64,000 nt of DNA from Celoporthe dispersa (Eukaryota > Ascomycota > Sordariomycetes > Diaporthales > Cryphonectriaceae), in contig WAID01000008.1 in NCBI GenBank assembly GCA_016584495.1, forward strand, positions 434,001 to 498,000, read 5' to 3'. The position numbers and the translations under genes are program-made. Shown here piece by piece: positions 45,166-57,900 of this stretch. Numbering within the stretch: the stretch's first letter is position 1; each line of letters starts with the position of its first letter. The notes beneath the pieces are model-generated. The model ran no database searches. It was not told the origin of the DNA and worked only from the letters and a program-made list of their open reading frames with translations.

Positions 45166-46761
45166 TCAAGGGACTATGGAAAGGCTTTCTTGAAGCCGCC
45201 TGAGTCGCTGTTCCACATCGGTCTTCAGGTCCGTCATCACTTCCAGATCCTGCCTCAATGCTTCATCGGGTGTGGCCGAATCGTGATCCTGCGACAGAAG
45301 CGACTCCTGGCGTCCTATGGTCATGTTCAAAGTCTGAATCAGCTGGTTGGTGAGGTACGAGCACAGCTGCACCACGGAGACAAGCTGTATCCGGCTTCGC
45401 GAGGCTGCGTCCATGGAGTTATTCGGGTCGACCAGGTTTCCAGCCGTCATCGAGGTCGCCAGCTGGTCTGCGCAGCGTTGGAGTGCAATCAACAACAAAA
45501 CATAGATATCCAGAAGCAATGTTACAGAGGTGAGAACCAGGTGGCGAATAATCGAAGATGGTGGGCTGGAGCTGCCGGTGTCGCTCGGGGATCTCGCTGT
45601 CCTGTCGACCCGCGAGCTACTGCCGCGCCTCGGGCCTGGAATCGGCGAGTTTGACAAGCTGCTCTGTACTATACTGTCGTGTAGGTAGCGGAGGACTTCC
45701 ATCAGATGGTTGGATGCCGCGAATATCTGGTGGAGCAAGTCGCCGCTCGTCCTGATCTTGCGTATCGAGGTTGAATCAAGGTTGATATTGGCAATCCCGG
45801 GCTCATGGACCAGCCAGGCGCTTATCGACTTGAAGGCTGTCTCGACAAAACGGTGAACCTCGCTGGCGGGGTTGTGGTCTCTTGATTGCTGGGACGAGTC
45901 CACCGCCTCAACCAGAAACACTCTCGCTCGCAGTATCTGGGAGAGGCGTGCGCTGAGCCAGGACAGATGGGTTACGCTGAGCTCGGAGCCAATGTTGAAG
46001 GTGGTGGGAGAGTTAGCACCGTCGTTGAAAGTACTGATGTTGCCCATGCTGCTGCTGGCGGTGCTCGTGCTGCTGCTATGGGCCAGGAAGTTAAAATCCG
46101 ACGACCCGAGGCCTACAGCAGCAGTGCCATCGCCGTATAAGGTCGACATTCCGGCTGAGCCACTGAGGCCAGAGCCGGAGGAGAGTCTCGACTGGGCCTG
46201 AGGTACGCCCTCAAAAGCTGGACCCGGGTTAAATGTTGACAGCGGATTCATGTCTAACACGTCCTCCATGAAATCCCCTGGCCAGCGCGACCAAAAATCC
46301 GTGCCCATGTCCATGGAACCACTAGTCGGGTCGCCGCGACCAGAACCGGTATCAATATCGAGGTCCATGCACAGGCTGGCGCCATCTGCATAAAGATCCG
46401 GAGGCGCAGCCTGGTGGCCGCCGGTTTTAGGCGTGATTTCTTGTTTACCGCCCTCATTTGGCTGCGCAGATGGGACAGCCTCATCCTCCACGGTGGCTTC
46501 GGTGGCTGGAGGAGACAATGGGGACGCAAGGGTGTTCTTATTCGTAAGCCGCTTGGACCCGGGTGGTTGGTCGTACAGACAGGGTCGGCCCTTTGGCAGG
46601 CAGAAGCTGTATACACATAGCTCGCCTTTTCGAAGACACCTATCGCACGCGCCCGTTCCAGTCTTGTCCATGCGGGTGCACCGCAGCTTCTGGCCGTGGC
46701 AGCGGTCGCATGATTGCCGCCTTGACGTTGGTGCAGTTACATTCGGCGTCGGACCCATCAT
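45166..46761 (-). CDS. Zn2Cys6 transcription factor, AflR-like (cluster regulator)
   Basis: A single open frame of 531 residues (or 530 from the second Met). The N-terminal binuclear zinc cluster has Cys18, 21, 28, 39, 42 and 49 (CX2CX6CX10CX2CX6C), in SCDRCHGQKLRCTR and CDRCLRKGELCVYS, followed by the basic linker LPKGRPCLYD. The middle is Ser/Gly-rich and disordered. The C-terminal third is helical (LVLTSVTLLLDIYVLLLIAL, written here as an internal hydrophobic helix) and resembles the AflR C-terminal domain. Regulators of this type control fungal PKS and PKS-NRPS clusters. It is transcribed away from the PKS-NRPS across a 2.15-kb gap, which suggests that it activates the cluster. No frame break is visible. 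Confidence 0.9.
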   Translation of the reverse strand: MMGPTPNVTAPTSRRQSCDRCHGQKLRCTRMDKTGTGACDRCLRKGELCVYSFCLPKGRPCLYDQPPGSKRLTNKNTLASPLSPPATEATVEDEAVPSAQPNEGGKQEITPKTGGHQAAPPDLYADGASLCMDLDIDTGSGRGDPTSGSMDMGTDFWSRWPGDFMEDVLDMNPLSTFNPGPAFEGVPQAQSRLSSGSGLSGSAGMSTLYGDGTAAVGLGSSDFNFLAHSSSTSTASSSMGNISTFNDGANSPTTFNIGSELSVTHLSWLSARLSQILRARVFLVEAVDSSQQSRDHNPASEVHRFVETAFKSISAWLVHEPGIANINLDSTSIRKIRTSGDLLHQIFAASNHLMEVLRYLHDSIVQSSLSNSPIPGPRRGSSSRVDRTARSPSDTGSSSPPSSIIRHLVLTSVTLLLDIYVLLLIALQRCADQLATSMTAGNLVDPNNSMDAASRSRIQLVSVVQLCSYLTNQLIQTLNMTIGRQESLLSQDHDSATPDEALRQDLEVMTDLKTDVEQRLRRLQESLSIVP

Positions 46762-48915
46762 GGCGTAGTGTGATAGTTTATTTAAAGAAAAAAAAAGGGA
46801 GGGAAAAAAGAAAAACCCCTAGGCAAGATCAAAAACAGGAAAAAACTTAAGCGGAGTGATTGATCTTCGAATGGAGTAAAAGTACAGCAAGTCATACGTG
46901 GACAACCATCAAAGGGACACAGCTGCATACTCTGATTAATATTGTTCCTCAGCATAACCATCATGTCACCACTTGGAATATTGGGGAATAGCACCTTTTT
47001 TTTCTTTCTGTTCTCTCTTTTTTTTCCCTCTGCTGGAACATGTGACTTATATCCGCTCTGTGGTGGAGGTCGCCGTAATAGTCACGCAAATCCTAGAAAG
47101 ACCTTACAGAGCGCTCGCACGACGAAGAAGGATTGCTGCTTGTGCGCTGATATGGTACGAAGGCAGCGCGTCGAGAGAGTCGTGGAGACACCCAAGGAAA
47201 TGTCAGGGGTTGGAGCCAAGTATCTGCATTACGAGATCGTTACTGTCATTAGACTTGTCGCAGAAAAAGTCTCGTCAGGCTTAACAGTCGAGACCAGTGC
47301 GGCGACCAGGGCAGTCAATACGCTGGCCGGAAGGATTGATTATGTTGCGTGGGCCGGCCGCGCCGCATCCAACAGAAAAGCATCATGCCACATATCCAAA
47401 GCTTAAAGCAATTCTGGCCACATATTTTATGACCTATACCATAAACTACCCAAAGGGTCTCGCTGAGGATGTTAAAGGATAGTGTAGACGAGTTTTATCT
47501 GCGTGGGTAAGATTAAGCGAACGAACCCAAGGCGGCCATGCAGCAGCCATGATGCAGCCACGCAGTCTTTTGGATCCTTCACCACGTGTGTGGTCCGTTC
47601 TGACAAAAGGATCCCAAGCATGCAGCTACGACTCCACATTCTCCCACACACACACATGCATACACACGCACACCTACCTGCCTCCTCGCTGTTTGTGGCC
47701 AGCTTTGACAAGTGGTTGTGCTTGGCACGGGCTGCTGTAATACAGGCTGGTTTGTAATCCGGGTCAAGGGAACCTGGTACCGATTTGCCCACTACTCTTT
47801 CTTTCTTCAATGACTTGTATAGATGTGACAGTCATTGATGAGATCACGGGTTCTTTGCATATGCAAAGTCCGCCGCCCTGCAGCGTGTCATAATAATTAA
47901 TTAGACGGCCGAGGGTACTGGGGATCCATGGTACCGAGATACGACATGCTGATTAGTAGATCTTATTGTAAGCATGTGGAGGTCATCTGTGCATAGCGGA
48001 ATCGAACACGCTACGTGCGCATGAGGTGAGACTCTCTAGAGACTGAGGAATCTCTTCTGGCCGTATATGTCAGTGTCGTACCATACAACCAACACTCCGC
48101 GTAACACCACCGGGGTCGCTAACATGTCGAAAATACACGAATCACATTGCAGGAAAATCGCCGCAACGTTCAAGTTTCAGTGAGGCTCGCGTTATGTGGG
48201 GGGGAGGGTGGGAGGGTGGTAATATGCGGCTGTGGCGTGTTTAGTCTCCAGCCGTTGGTTTTGTACAATGGTCGTCTACAAACTCCTACCTTGGCGGCTG
48301 TCCTTTTTAGACTGAGGTGCATCGCTCCAGCCCATCCCCGGAATCCTTCGAATCCTTTTTTCACTCTTCGAGGTATAATCTCCTGCTACCGGGCGGGAGG
48401 TCCTGGGGTGATTGAGAGATACCATGATGTGTAAAATCACTGGTGTGCTAATATTTGGTAACACTCCGTCTTTCGGTCTGTCCTCGCCACTTTCGCCATC
48501 TTCGGCACATTGATGACAGGGAGCGAGACTTTGCTCGTCGGCGACATCGCGGGGTGAACCGAGCTCAAACACCAGCCGGCTTTGATCGTGCAAGCATGGC
48601 AGGCCCGTGGGATGTCGATAGTCTATGCCAGGGCGGAAGAAGAGGAAGCAGAGGGGAAGGCGGACGTGGCTGATAGCAGGCCGAGATTCATACGAACCAC
48701 AACATATATGTTTTGGACATGTTGTCTGAAAAGCCTCAAGAGATTCGCCAAGAGTCCTCGAGATACTTGACTGAAGCATCGAGAAGCAGTGAAAGTGAGC
48801 TGAGCCGCTTGGTACCTGGTGTTTCAACACGTTGCTGTGCCTACTGTCAGTCTCCTCCAGCCCTATTCACGGTCTCACCAAGGGGAAATCACCCAGGATA
48901 TCACATCCCCCCAAG
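46762..48915. promoter_or_regulatory. Divergent intergenic region, regulator / PKS-NRPS
   Basis: 2.15 kb without a supported gene between the divergent starts. It holds poly-A/poly-T runs next to the regulator start (46785-46815 and 46998-47030) and an AC microsatellite at 47645-47673. It is the probable control region of the cluster. Confidence 0.45.
47645..47673. repeat. AC microsatellite (imperfect)
   Basis: About 14 CA units interrupted by ATG and GC, in the regulator / PKS-NRPS intergenic region. Confidence 0.85.
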
Positions 48916-51900
48916 ATGGTCTCTTCAACCAGCCCCGAGCCCATCGCCATTGTCGGCAGCGGCTGCCGCTTTCCAGGCGGTGCCAGCTCACCATCTGCCC
49001 TGTGGAAACTTCTCGAGAACCCACGGGATGTATGCCAGGAAATCCCGCCGCAGCGTTTCAACACCACGGGCTTCTATCACGCCAACGGCGCCCACCATGG
49101 AACCACCAATGTTCGACACACATATCTGCTCGAGGAAGACCCGCGAGTCTTCGACGCGGCTTTTTTTAACATCAGCCCCAACGAGGGCGGACTCGATCGA
49201 CCCGCAGCAGCGTCTGCTTCTGGAGACTGTGTACGAAGCCCTCGAGGCTGGTGGTCACACTCTTGAAGCCATGCGCGGATCCGATACGGCCGTATATGTA
49301 GGCACAATGGGTAAGCTCATTTTCAAAATAGAGAGAATATACTATCGACGACTTTGTGGTCAATAATCAGGAGCCGATCAAGGCGGCCGAAGTGACAGGC
49401 AACAGCTAACCAATACATTCTCCTCCTGGTTCAGGTGTCGACTACCATGATATGCTCCTCCGAGACCTCGACACCCTTCCGACTTACTTCGCCACCGGTG
49501 TTAATAGGGCTATCATGTCGAATCGTGTCTCCTATTTCTTTGACTGGCACGGCCCGAGCATGACAATCGATACGGCTTGCTCGTCCAGTATGATTGCCGT
49601 GCACCAGGGTGTACAGGTCCTGCGCAGTGGCCAATCACGAGCCGCTGTGGCTTGCGGCGCCCAGATCATGTTGGGACATGATATGTATATTGTTGAGAGT
49701 AAACTCAAGATGCTCTCTCCCACCGGCCGATCGCGCATGTGGGATACGGATGCGGACGGGTAAGGGCTGGCCTTTTTCTTTCTACCCCTATTTTTAGAAT
49801 GTGATAGTAGAGCGAGGGCAACCAGTGCTGACGAGTTCTCTCTTCTTCTCCCTCTCAGTTATGCCCGTGGTGAGGGTGTGGCAGCTATCGTGATGAAGCG
49901 CCTGAGCGATGCTATTGCCGACGGCGACCATATCGAATGTGTGATCCGCGAGACTGGTGCCAACCAGGACGGCTTCTCGAACGGTATCACAGTACCCAGC
50001 ACAGAGGCGCAGGCCGCCCTGATCCGCCAGACATATGCGAGAGCAGGCCTGGATCCTGAGAACAACCCCGACGACCGTCCTCAGTTCTTCGAGGCACACG
50101 GAACCGGTACGCAGGCAGGAGATCCCAAGGAGGCAGCCGCCATCTATGAGACATTTGGCCGACATATTCATGCCGCGGGTGGCACTCCCCCTCTATGTGG
50201 GCTCAATCAAGACTGTTGTGGGCCACTTGGAGGGTTCTGCTGGCCTGGCAGGTCTTCTCAAGGGCTCTATGAGTATCCAGACGGGGTTGATTCCTTCTAA
50301 TCTCCTCTTCAATCGTCTCAGCCCAAAGGTTGAGCCGTTCTATAAGGGCGTCGAGGTGCCCACGAGTCTGACAACATGGCCAAAACTGCCCCACGGCACT
50401 CCTCGACGTGTGAGTGTCAACAGTTTTGGTAGGTCTCTCTCTCTTTTTTTCTTCTTTTCCTTCGGGGGGTTTTCTTTCAAATTTTATCTTCTTTGAGGAT
50501 TATGCATCGGCTGACCATTCTTTCTGCACTGCTTAGGATTTGGCGGCTCCAACGCTCATGCTATTCTCGAAGAATATGTGCAGCCCACTTTCAGTCTCGA
50601 TGACTCCAAGTCATCTAACTTTACTCCCTTTGTATTCTCGGCCCTTTCCGAGACATCTTTGGCTGCTCTCCTGCAGCGATATTCCGAGTTTCTCAAGGCT
50701 CGTAGCCACGATGACCAGCTGAGTGCCTCCGATTTAGCCTGGACTCTGTATTCGCGGAGGAGCCAGTTCCCCTTCAAGGCGGCCTTCTCTGCCCGGACAG
50801 TGCAGACATTGGCCCTCAAGATTGACGAAAAGCTTGGGGCCATCAAGAAGACGGCTGGCACGACCATCGGCACTCGCGCTGCGGGCAACAGCACCACTCA
50901 GCCTCGCATCCTGGGCGTCTTCACTGGTCAAGGTGCACAGTGGCCGGCCATGGGTGCAGAGCTGATTCGCTCCTCTCAGTTTGTGAGCCAGAGGATACAA
51001 CATCTCGAAGAGTCCTTGGCCACCCTGCCGCCTTCTGACCGCCCAAAGTGGAGCCTGAAGGAGGAGATGCTCGCAGGAGCTGATACCTCGCGCATCGCAG
51101 AGGCGGCGCTGTCGCAGCCACTGTGTACCGCCATCCAGATCGTTCTCGTTGATCTTCTCCAGGCAGCGGGCATTACCTTTGCCTCTGTTGTAGGCCATTC
51201 CTCGGGAGAAATTGCTGCGGCGTACGCTGCGGGGTTTTTCACAGCTCACGACGCGATCCGCCTAGCATATTATCGGTGAGTAACTATTACACTTTGCGGT
51301 TTTATACGCCTTGTTTATTTTCATACAGTCGATCTACAATTTCTTCTTTTCCTTCCTGGTCTTCTTTCTTCTCTTTTTTTTTTGTTTTCTTTTCTCTTTC
51401 CATTCTATTTTCATTTGGAGCAAGGAATGAGTCCCAATGTTAATTTAATCCAATAGTGGACTGTATGCTCGACTCGCTGGCAACGACGAAAATGGCCAAA
51501 AGGGTGCCATGCTTGCGGTCGGGACGTCTTTGGAGGACGCCCAAGAGCTGCTCGACCTGCAGGCTTTCAAGTCCCGGCTGGCCATTGCTGCGCACAATTC
51601 CCCAGCCAGCGTAACCTTGTCAGGTGATGCGGATGCTATCGTCCACGCCATGAAGGTTTTCCAGGAGGAGAAGAAGTTTGCCAGGCTGCTGAAGGTCGAC
51701 ACCGCCTATCACTCTCACCACATGGGCCCATGTGGTGACCCGTATGTCAAGGCGCTGCGAGCTTGCGGAATCCAAGTCAATCGGAACCAAAGCAACACTT
51801 CTTGCAAGTGGTTTTCGAGCGTGACTGGGGCTGCTGAGCCGGTGAAGCCCACCGACGAGCTCCAGGACGTCTACTGGCGAGACAACATGAGGAACACAGT

Positions 51901-54900
51901 TCTGTTTTCCGATGCTGTCAAGAACGCCATCGCAGCCGATGAGCAGATCAACCTCGCTCTCGAGGTTGGACCACATCCAGCACTCAAAGGCCCTGCTATA
52001 CAGAACATCACCGAGGTGCGACCAACAGCTCTTCCATACTGTGGCGTATTGAGCCGAGGCAATGACGACGTCGAGGCCTTCTCTGACGCGCTGGGGTTTG
52101 TATGGACACAATTTGGGGCCAAGGGAGTTGACCTTGAGTCCTACGAGAAGACTGTTGTGACGGGCAATACTACTGATAACACCACATCAGGTCCTCATAA
52201 ACTCGTGGTTGGCCTGCCATCCTACCAGTTCAACCACGCAAGGGTTCACTGGAGCGAGTCTCGTAGGTCCCGAAAGACTCGCGCGCGCAAACAAGCTCCG
52301 CACGAGCTGCTCGGCACAGCCTGCCCTGATTCCAACGCCCACGAGATGCGCTGGTCCAACGTGCTCAAGGCGTCCGAGATCAGGTGGCTCCAAGGTCATC
52401 AGCTGCAGGGCCAGACCGTCTTTCCAGCCGCAGGTTATGTGTCGATGGCCATGGAAGCATGCAGGATGCTCACGGGCGACAGGCCGGCGGAGCTCTTCGA
52501 ACTGCTCGACCTGTCTATCCCGAGGGCCATCACGTTCGAGGATGGAGACACGCAAGGCGTCGAGACTCTGGTCACGCTCACGGCCGTCGAGTACCATGGT
52601 CATGCGAACAAGCAGATCACGGCTGACTTTAAGGTCTATTCCTGTCCTGTTGTCAGCTCTGGATCTGAACACGATCTGGAACTTGGGGCCAAGGGGACTG
52701 TGCGGATCTCGCTCGGGAGCCCAAGCCTTGAGGCACTGTCTCGCACGCCGGGCCAAGACTACAACATGGTGGCTGTCGACCCGGATCGATTCTATGAAAC
52801 CCTCACCAACTTGGGCTACGACTACTCTGGCCCGTTCAGGACCATGACATCCATGGCGCGCAGGCTCAACCAGTCTTCTGCTCTTGTGGACACATATGTC
52901 TACACCGAGGACGACTCGACTGTACACCTGGTGCATCCAAGCACGCTCGATGTCGCGTTCCAGTCGGCCTTTCTTGCGTACTCGGCTCCAGGAGATGATC
53001 GCCTCTGGTCTCTTCACGTCCCCACCGCCATCGGGGCCATTCGTGTCAACCCAGAAGCGTGCGCCTCACTGCCCATGTCCGGAGCCCAAGTACCCGTCTG
53101 GGCCACGCTCCCTGCCGATTCTCAGACGTTCCAGGCCAGCATCGACATCTTTAGCGAAGATTCCCAGCACAGCATGATCCAGGTCGAGGACCTCGTCATC
53201 AAGCCTTTCGCCCCTGCTACCAAGGCCAACGATCGAAAGCTGTTTTCGTACACCAAATTCGACGTGGCAGCACCGGACGGGTCCTCTGTCGTGAGCTCGA
53301 TCCGCCCCTCTGCCCAGGAAGAAGAACTGGGGGTGATCTGCGAGAGGATCTCGTACTACTACCTGCGCAGGTGGAAGTCGGAGATCACAGACGACCAGTG
53401 GGCCAACGGTCAGCCGCATCATCTGCATCTTCGGGACTACGTCGAGCATACGCTATCCAGCGGGCAGCACGCAGCCCTGACCAAGGATTGGGCACACGAC
53501 AGCCCCGAGGACATCCAGGCGCTGGTCGCCAGACACGCGGATGCTATCGACGTCAGGATCCTCGTGGCTGTCGGAGACAACATCCCAGCTGCGGTGCGGG
53601 GCGAGACGACAATACTAGAGCATATACGCGAGCTGCTGGACGACTTCTATACCCAAGGTCTCGGCTTTGCCAGGTACAATTCTTTCCTGGCGGGTATGAT
53701 GAAGCAGGTGTCGCATCGGTACCCAAGCGCCAAGGTCCTCGAGATTGGTGCCGGAACAGGCGGAGCCACAAAGTCTGTCCTGGAACTTGTGGGCGACAAG
53801 GTGGGCTCGTATACATACACTGATGTCTCTGCAGGCTTCTTTGAAAAGGCCCAGAAGTTCTTCAGGGCATATAGCAACAAGATGATCTTCAAAGTCCTGG
53901 ATGCAGAAAAGCCACCAGCCGCCCAGGGGTACGAGACACACTCGTACGACATCGTTTTCGCCTCCAACGTCTTGCATGCCACAACCTCACTCCAGAAGAC
54001 GCTGGAGCATACCCGCCAGCTCCTGAAGCCTGGAGGGTACCTCATGCTCCTCGAGGTGACCAGGAACGACCCGATGCGGTGCGGCACAATCATGGGTGGC
54101 CTTGCTGGCTGGTGGGCTGGCGCAGAGGATGGCCGCAAATATGCACCGACAGTAACGCCTGGAGAGTGGCATTCTGTGCTGCGAAAGGCTGGATATGGTG
54201 GGATTGACGCTATCACGCCCGAGATTGGAGGCATCACCTGGCCCTTCTCCATTATTGCTGCACAGGCTCTCGACGACCAGGTCCTTTTCCTGCGACGGCC
54301 TCTCTCCTCGAAGTCGTCCTCCTCCGTCTTCATCGACAGTCTTGTGATTCTTGGTGACAATGAGAGCCTCGAGACATCCTGCATTGCGGAAGAGCTGGCA
54401 GACACTCTTGGGCGCTTCTGCGGCAAGACAACCATCCTGGACGGTCTGCCCACCGAGGCCGACGCCCTAGTTCTGGACCCTATGAGCACCTTTGTCAACC
54501 TTGTCGATCTTGGTTCTCCCATTTTCGGGGACATAACCGCCGACAAGATGAACGGGCTGAAACGGGTCTACGAGCTGGCCAGGCATGTCCTCTGGGTCAC
54601 GCGTGGCGCTCTGGCTGACGAGCCCTGCTCCATGGCAAGTCTCTGCTTCGGCCGCTCGCTGAGCAACGAGGTGCCACATATCAGCTGGAGTCACCTTGAC
54701 TTCACCAGCCTGGACGACAACAACCCGTCGAAACTCATCGCTGAGCAGCTTCTACGGCAGTGTGCGCTCGAGGAGTGGGATCCTCAGCAGCGACTCCTCT
54801 GGTCCAAGGAGCCCGAATGGTTCCTGGACCAGGGGGAAGCTAAAGATCCCCCGCCTCTTGAACAATGTCGAGCAGAATGACAGACTCAACTCTTGCAGGC

Positions 54901-57900
54901 GTGTCATCACCAAGAAGTTGCCAGTCGCGACGTCCAACTTCTCCCCTTTCACAGACGGCCGACCCGGCTGCCCCTCCTGCCTCGTGGAAGATGTCTTGCC
55001 GCAGGCAAAGACAAGGGGCGGCCAGGAAGGTTTTATAGAGACCGGGGCCTCAAGCTTGATGGCTCTTCGTGTGGCTTCAGACGCATTCTTGTTCGTCGCA
55101 GTGGGCAAAGATGATGCAACAGGGAACAGAACGATTGCTCTGGCTGCGACAAACTCTCGTGTCATAGCGGCCCCAGTCGCATCTGTGCCGGCACCATTCG
55201 ACGGTATGAGGACTATTGACTCGTCATCAGCATCAACAGAAGCAGACAGCCTTCTCATCACTGTTACGAGCGAGCTGCTGGCCTCATCCTTAGTGCAGAT
55301 AATTCCTTCGGGGAGCAGCCTGTTGGTGCAATGCTCGCACAAGAAGGACGTCGTGTTCTCAACATCTCTCTGGCGACGAGCTGCTGCCAAGAATATCACC
55401 GTCACCTTCTCATTCGACTCGGAGAGCAACGATATTACGACAGACGTCTCGTCATCCTGGCTCCCGTTAGATCCTCGCGCACCGAAACATGTCTTGCGAA
55501 AGAGGCTTCTCTCTGCAAAGCCTACACACTTCTTGGACTTGACGAGCATTAGTACACATTCACGAACCTCTGCGAGCGACCTGGGTCTGAGCATCTCACA
55601 GAACTTGCCCTTACGCTGCAAGCAGATCAACCCGTCCGACCTCTTCCAACATGAAGCATCGCTTCCCTTGTCACTGGATCGTGAGGCCGTGGTGCAGTGG
55701 CTGAATGATGCCATTGCTGGTGCAAAGACCCTGACAGGGCCCAAGGTGGAGGACATGCATCAGGATGTGGTTCTGCAGCTCGGCCAGGTCGGTGCCCAGA
55801 CCCCTACGCCTAACCACGCAACGGCGGTTGTTCACTGGCCTTCGGATGGTGAGGTCGAGGTCGAAGTGCGCCCGCTGGACGGCCGGAGCCTCTTCTCCAA
55901 GGACAAGACGTACATCCTCTTTGGTCTCAGCGGCCAGATTGGACAGTCGTTTTGTGAGTGGATGGTGTCGAATGGAGCAGGTTGCGTGTGTCTGACGAGC
56001 CGTCGCCCCAATATCGACCAAAGGTGGCTCGACTCTTTTCTCGAGACCGAAGCCACCGTCAAGGCCCTAGCGGTGGATGTCACCAACAGGGACAGCCTGG
56101 AGAGCGCACTCAAGACCATCAGGACAACATGTCCTCGACTCGGAGGGGTCGTCAACGGCGCGATGGTCCTCCACGACGCACTGTTCAAGGAGATGTCGTT
56201 GGATGAGATGCGAGACGTCCTCCGGCCCAAGATTGACGGCTCGAGGCATCTGGATGAGGCCTTGCACGATGATGACCTTGATTTCTTCGTCATGCTGTCC
56301 TCTGGGGCATGTGTGGTCGGCAATCCAGGGCAGGCCAACTACACAGCGGCAAATGGTTACCTGAATGGTCTGGCCAGACAGAGACGAAGACGTGGTCTGG
56401 CTGGCTCCACGCTTGACATTGGTCTCGTTTCCGGGATTGGATATGTCGAGACTGTGAGCCGCCATGTAGTGACACAGCTCGAGATTTATGGTCTCACGGT
56501 TCTTTCGGAGTCGGATCTACGCATTGCCTTCGGAGAGACCATCCGAGCCGGTCGTGTCAAGGCGACGGACAAGCAAGCCGTCGACATTCCTGATGCGGTG
56601 GTCACGACGGGCATCAAGAGCATCACCGACGAGAACATGAACGTGGTGTGGTATAACAACCCCATCTTTTCGCATTGCATCTTGAAAGCCAGCGATACGG
56701 CTGAGCTTCAGGGGAGTGGTCAGGGCAGGAACAAGGCCGGCGCTGTCTCTGTTTCAAAACAGCTCGCAAGCGCTGCAAATAAAGAGGAAGCCCTGGAGTT
56801 ACTGCAACGTAAGTCAAGATTACTGATTCCCACAAGAGCATATGCTGCAATAATCACTTGTGCCACAGATTGTAAACTAACATGAAAAATCTTTTCCAGA
56901 ATCGTTCGCAACCAAGTTGCGCACCATCTGCAGCAAGGCGAAGAGGAGGAGATTCGCCATGACACTCCTCTTGTCGAACTTGGCATCGACTCTCTTGTTG
57001 CGGTTGAGGTGCGGGCCTGGATCCTGAGCGAGCTCAAGGTTGACATTCCGGTTCTGAAGATTGTCGGTGGTGCAACGCTGGCCGAGATTTGCGAACAAGC
57101 CATCAAGAAGCTGCCAGAGGAGCTTCTCGCCACAATCGGAACAGGTACAGGTGATGGTAATAACAACAATACGCCTCAGAAGTCCATCACCACGAAGCCG
57201 GCTCAGCCACAATCACAACCACAACAACAACAACCTCTTCCGTCACACGAGTCTCACCGTACGGACACAGGTTCAAGCTCTACGTCTGAGCACGGTGCAA
57301 GCCTGGATCATTCGACGCCAAAAGGCGGCATTCTCACGCCAAACTCATCGGTAGTCTCAACGCAGGTGACGGCGGCGGCGTTGAAGTCCATAGAGCTCAG
57401 CAGTGGACATGCCATGCCAGCAATGGCCACGGATAATACGCCTAGCAAGGCATTTGTCAAGAGCGAGCCCATATCGTTGGGTCAGTCTCGTTTCTGGTTC
57501 TTGCAGCTTCTGGTGGACGACCCGACCACTTTCAACGTCACCTTCAAGTATCGCCTGGATGGCAACCTGCGAGTGGGTGATCTGGAGAGGGCTGTTCGTG
57601 TCGTGACTGCCAGGCATGATGCGCTTCGCACATGTTTCATCGGAGATGAGGACGAGGCAGACCAGGCTTCCCAAAATATCCTGCCCAGCTCGTTGACCAG
57701 GCTGGAACGCAAGAGGGTCAACTCGGCGGAAGAGGTCGAGGAGGAGTTTGCCAAATTACAGGCGCACCAATACGATCTGGCAAGCGGTGACCTGCTACGC
57801 CTGGTGCTCTTGACACTGTCATCCACCTCGCACTACCTCCTGGTCAGTTACCATCACATCATCATGGATGGTGCCAGCCTCAACGTCCTGCTCGCCGACC

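Noticed and set aside
47985..48070. tRNA-like T-arm (GTTCGATTCC on the minus strand)
   Set aside because: No matching acceptor stem, D arm or A box at the right distance.
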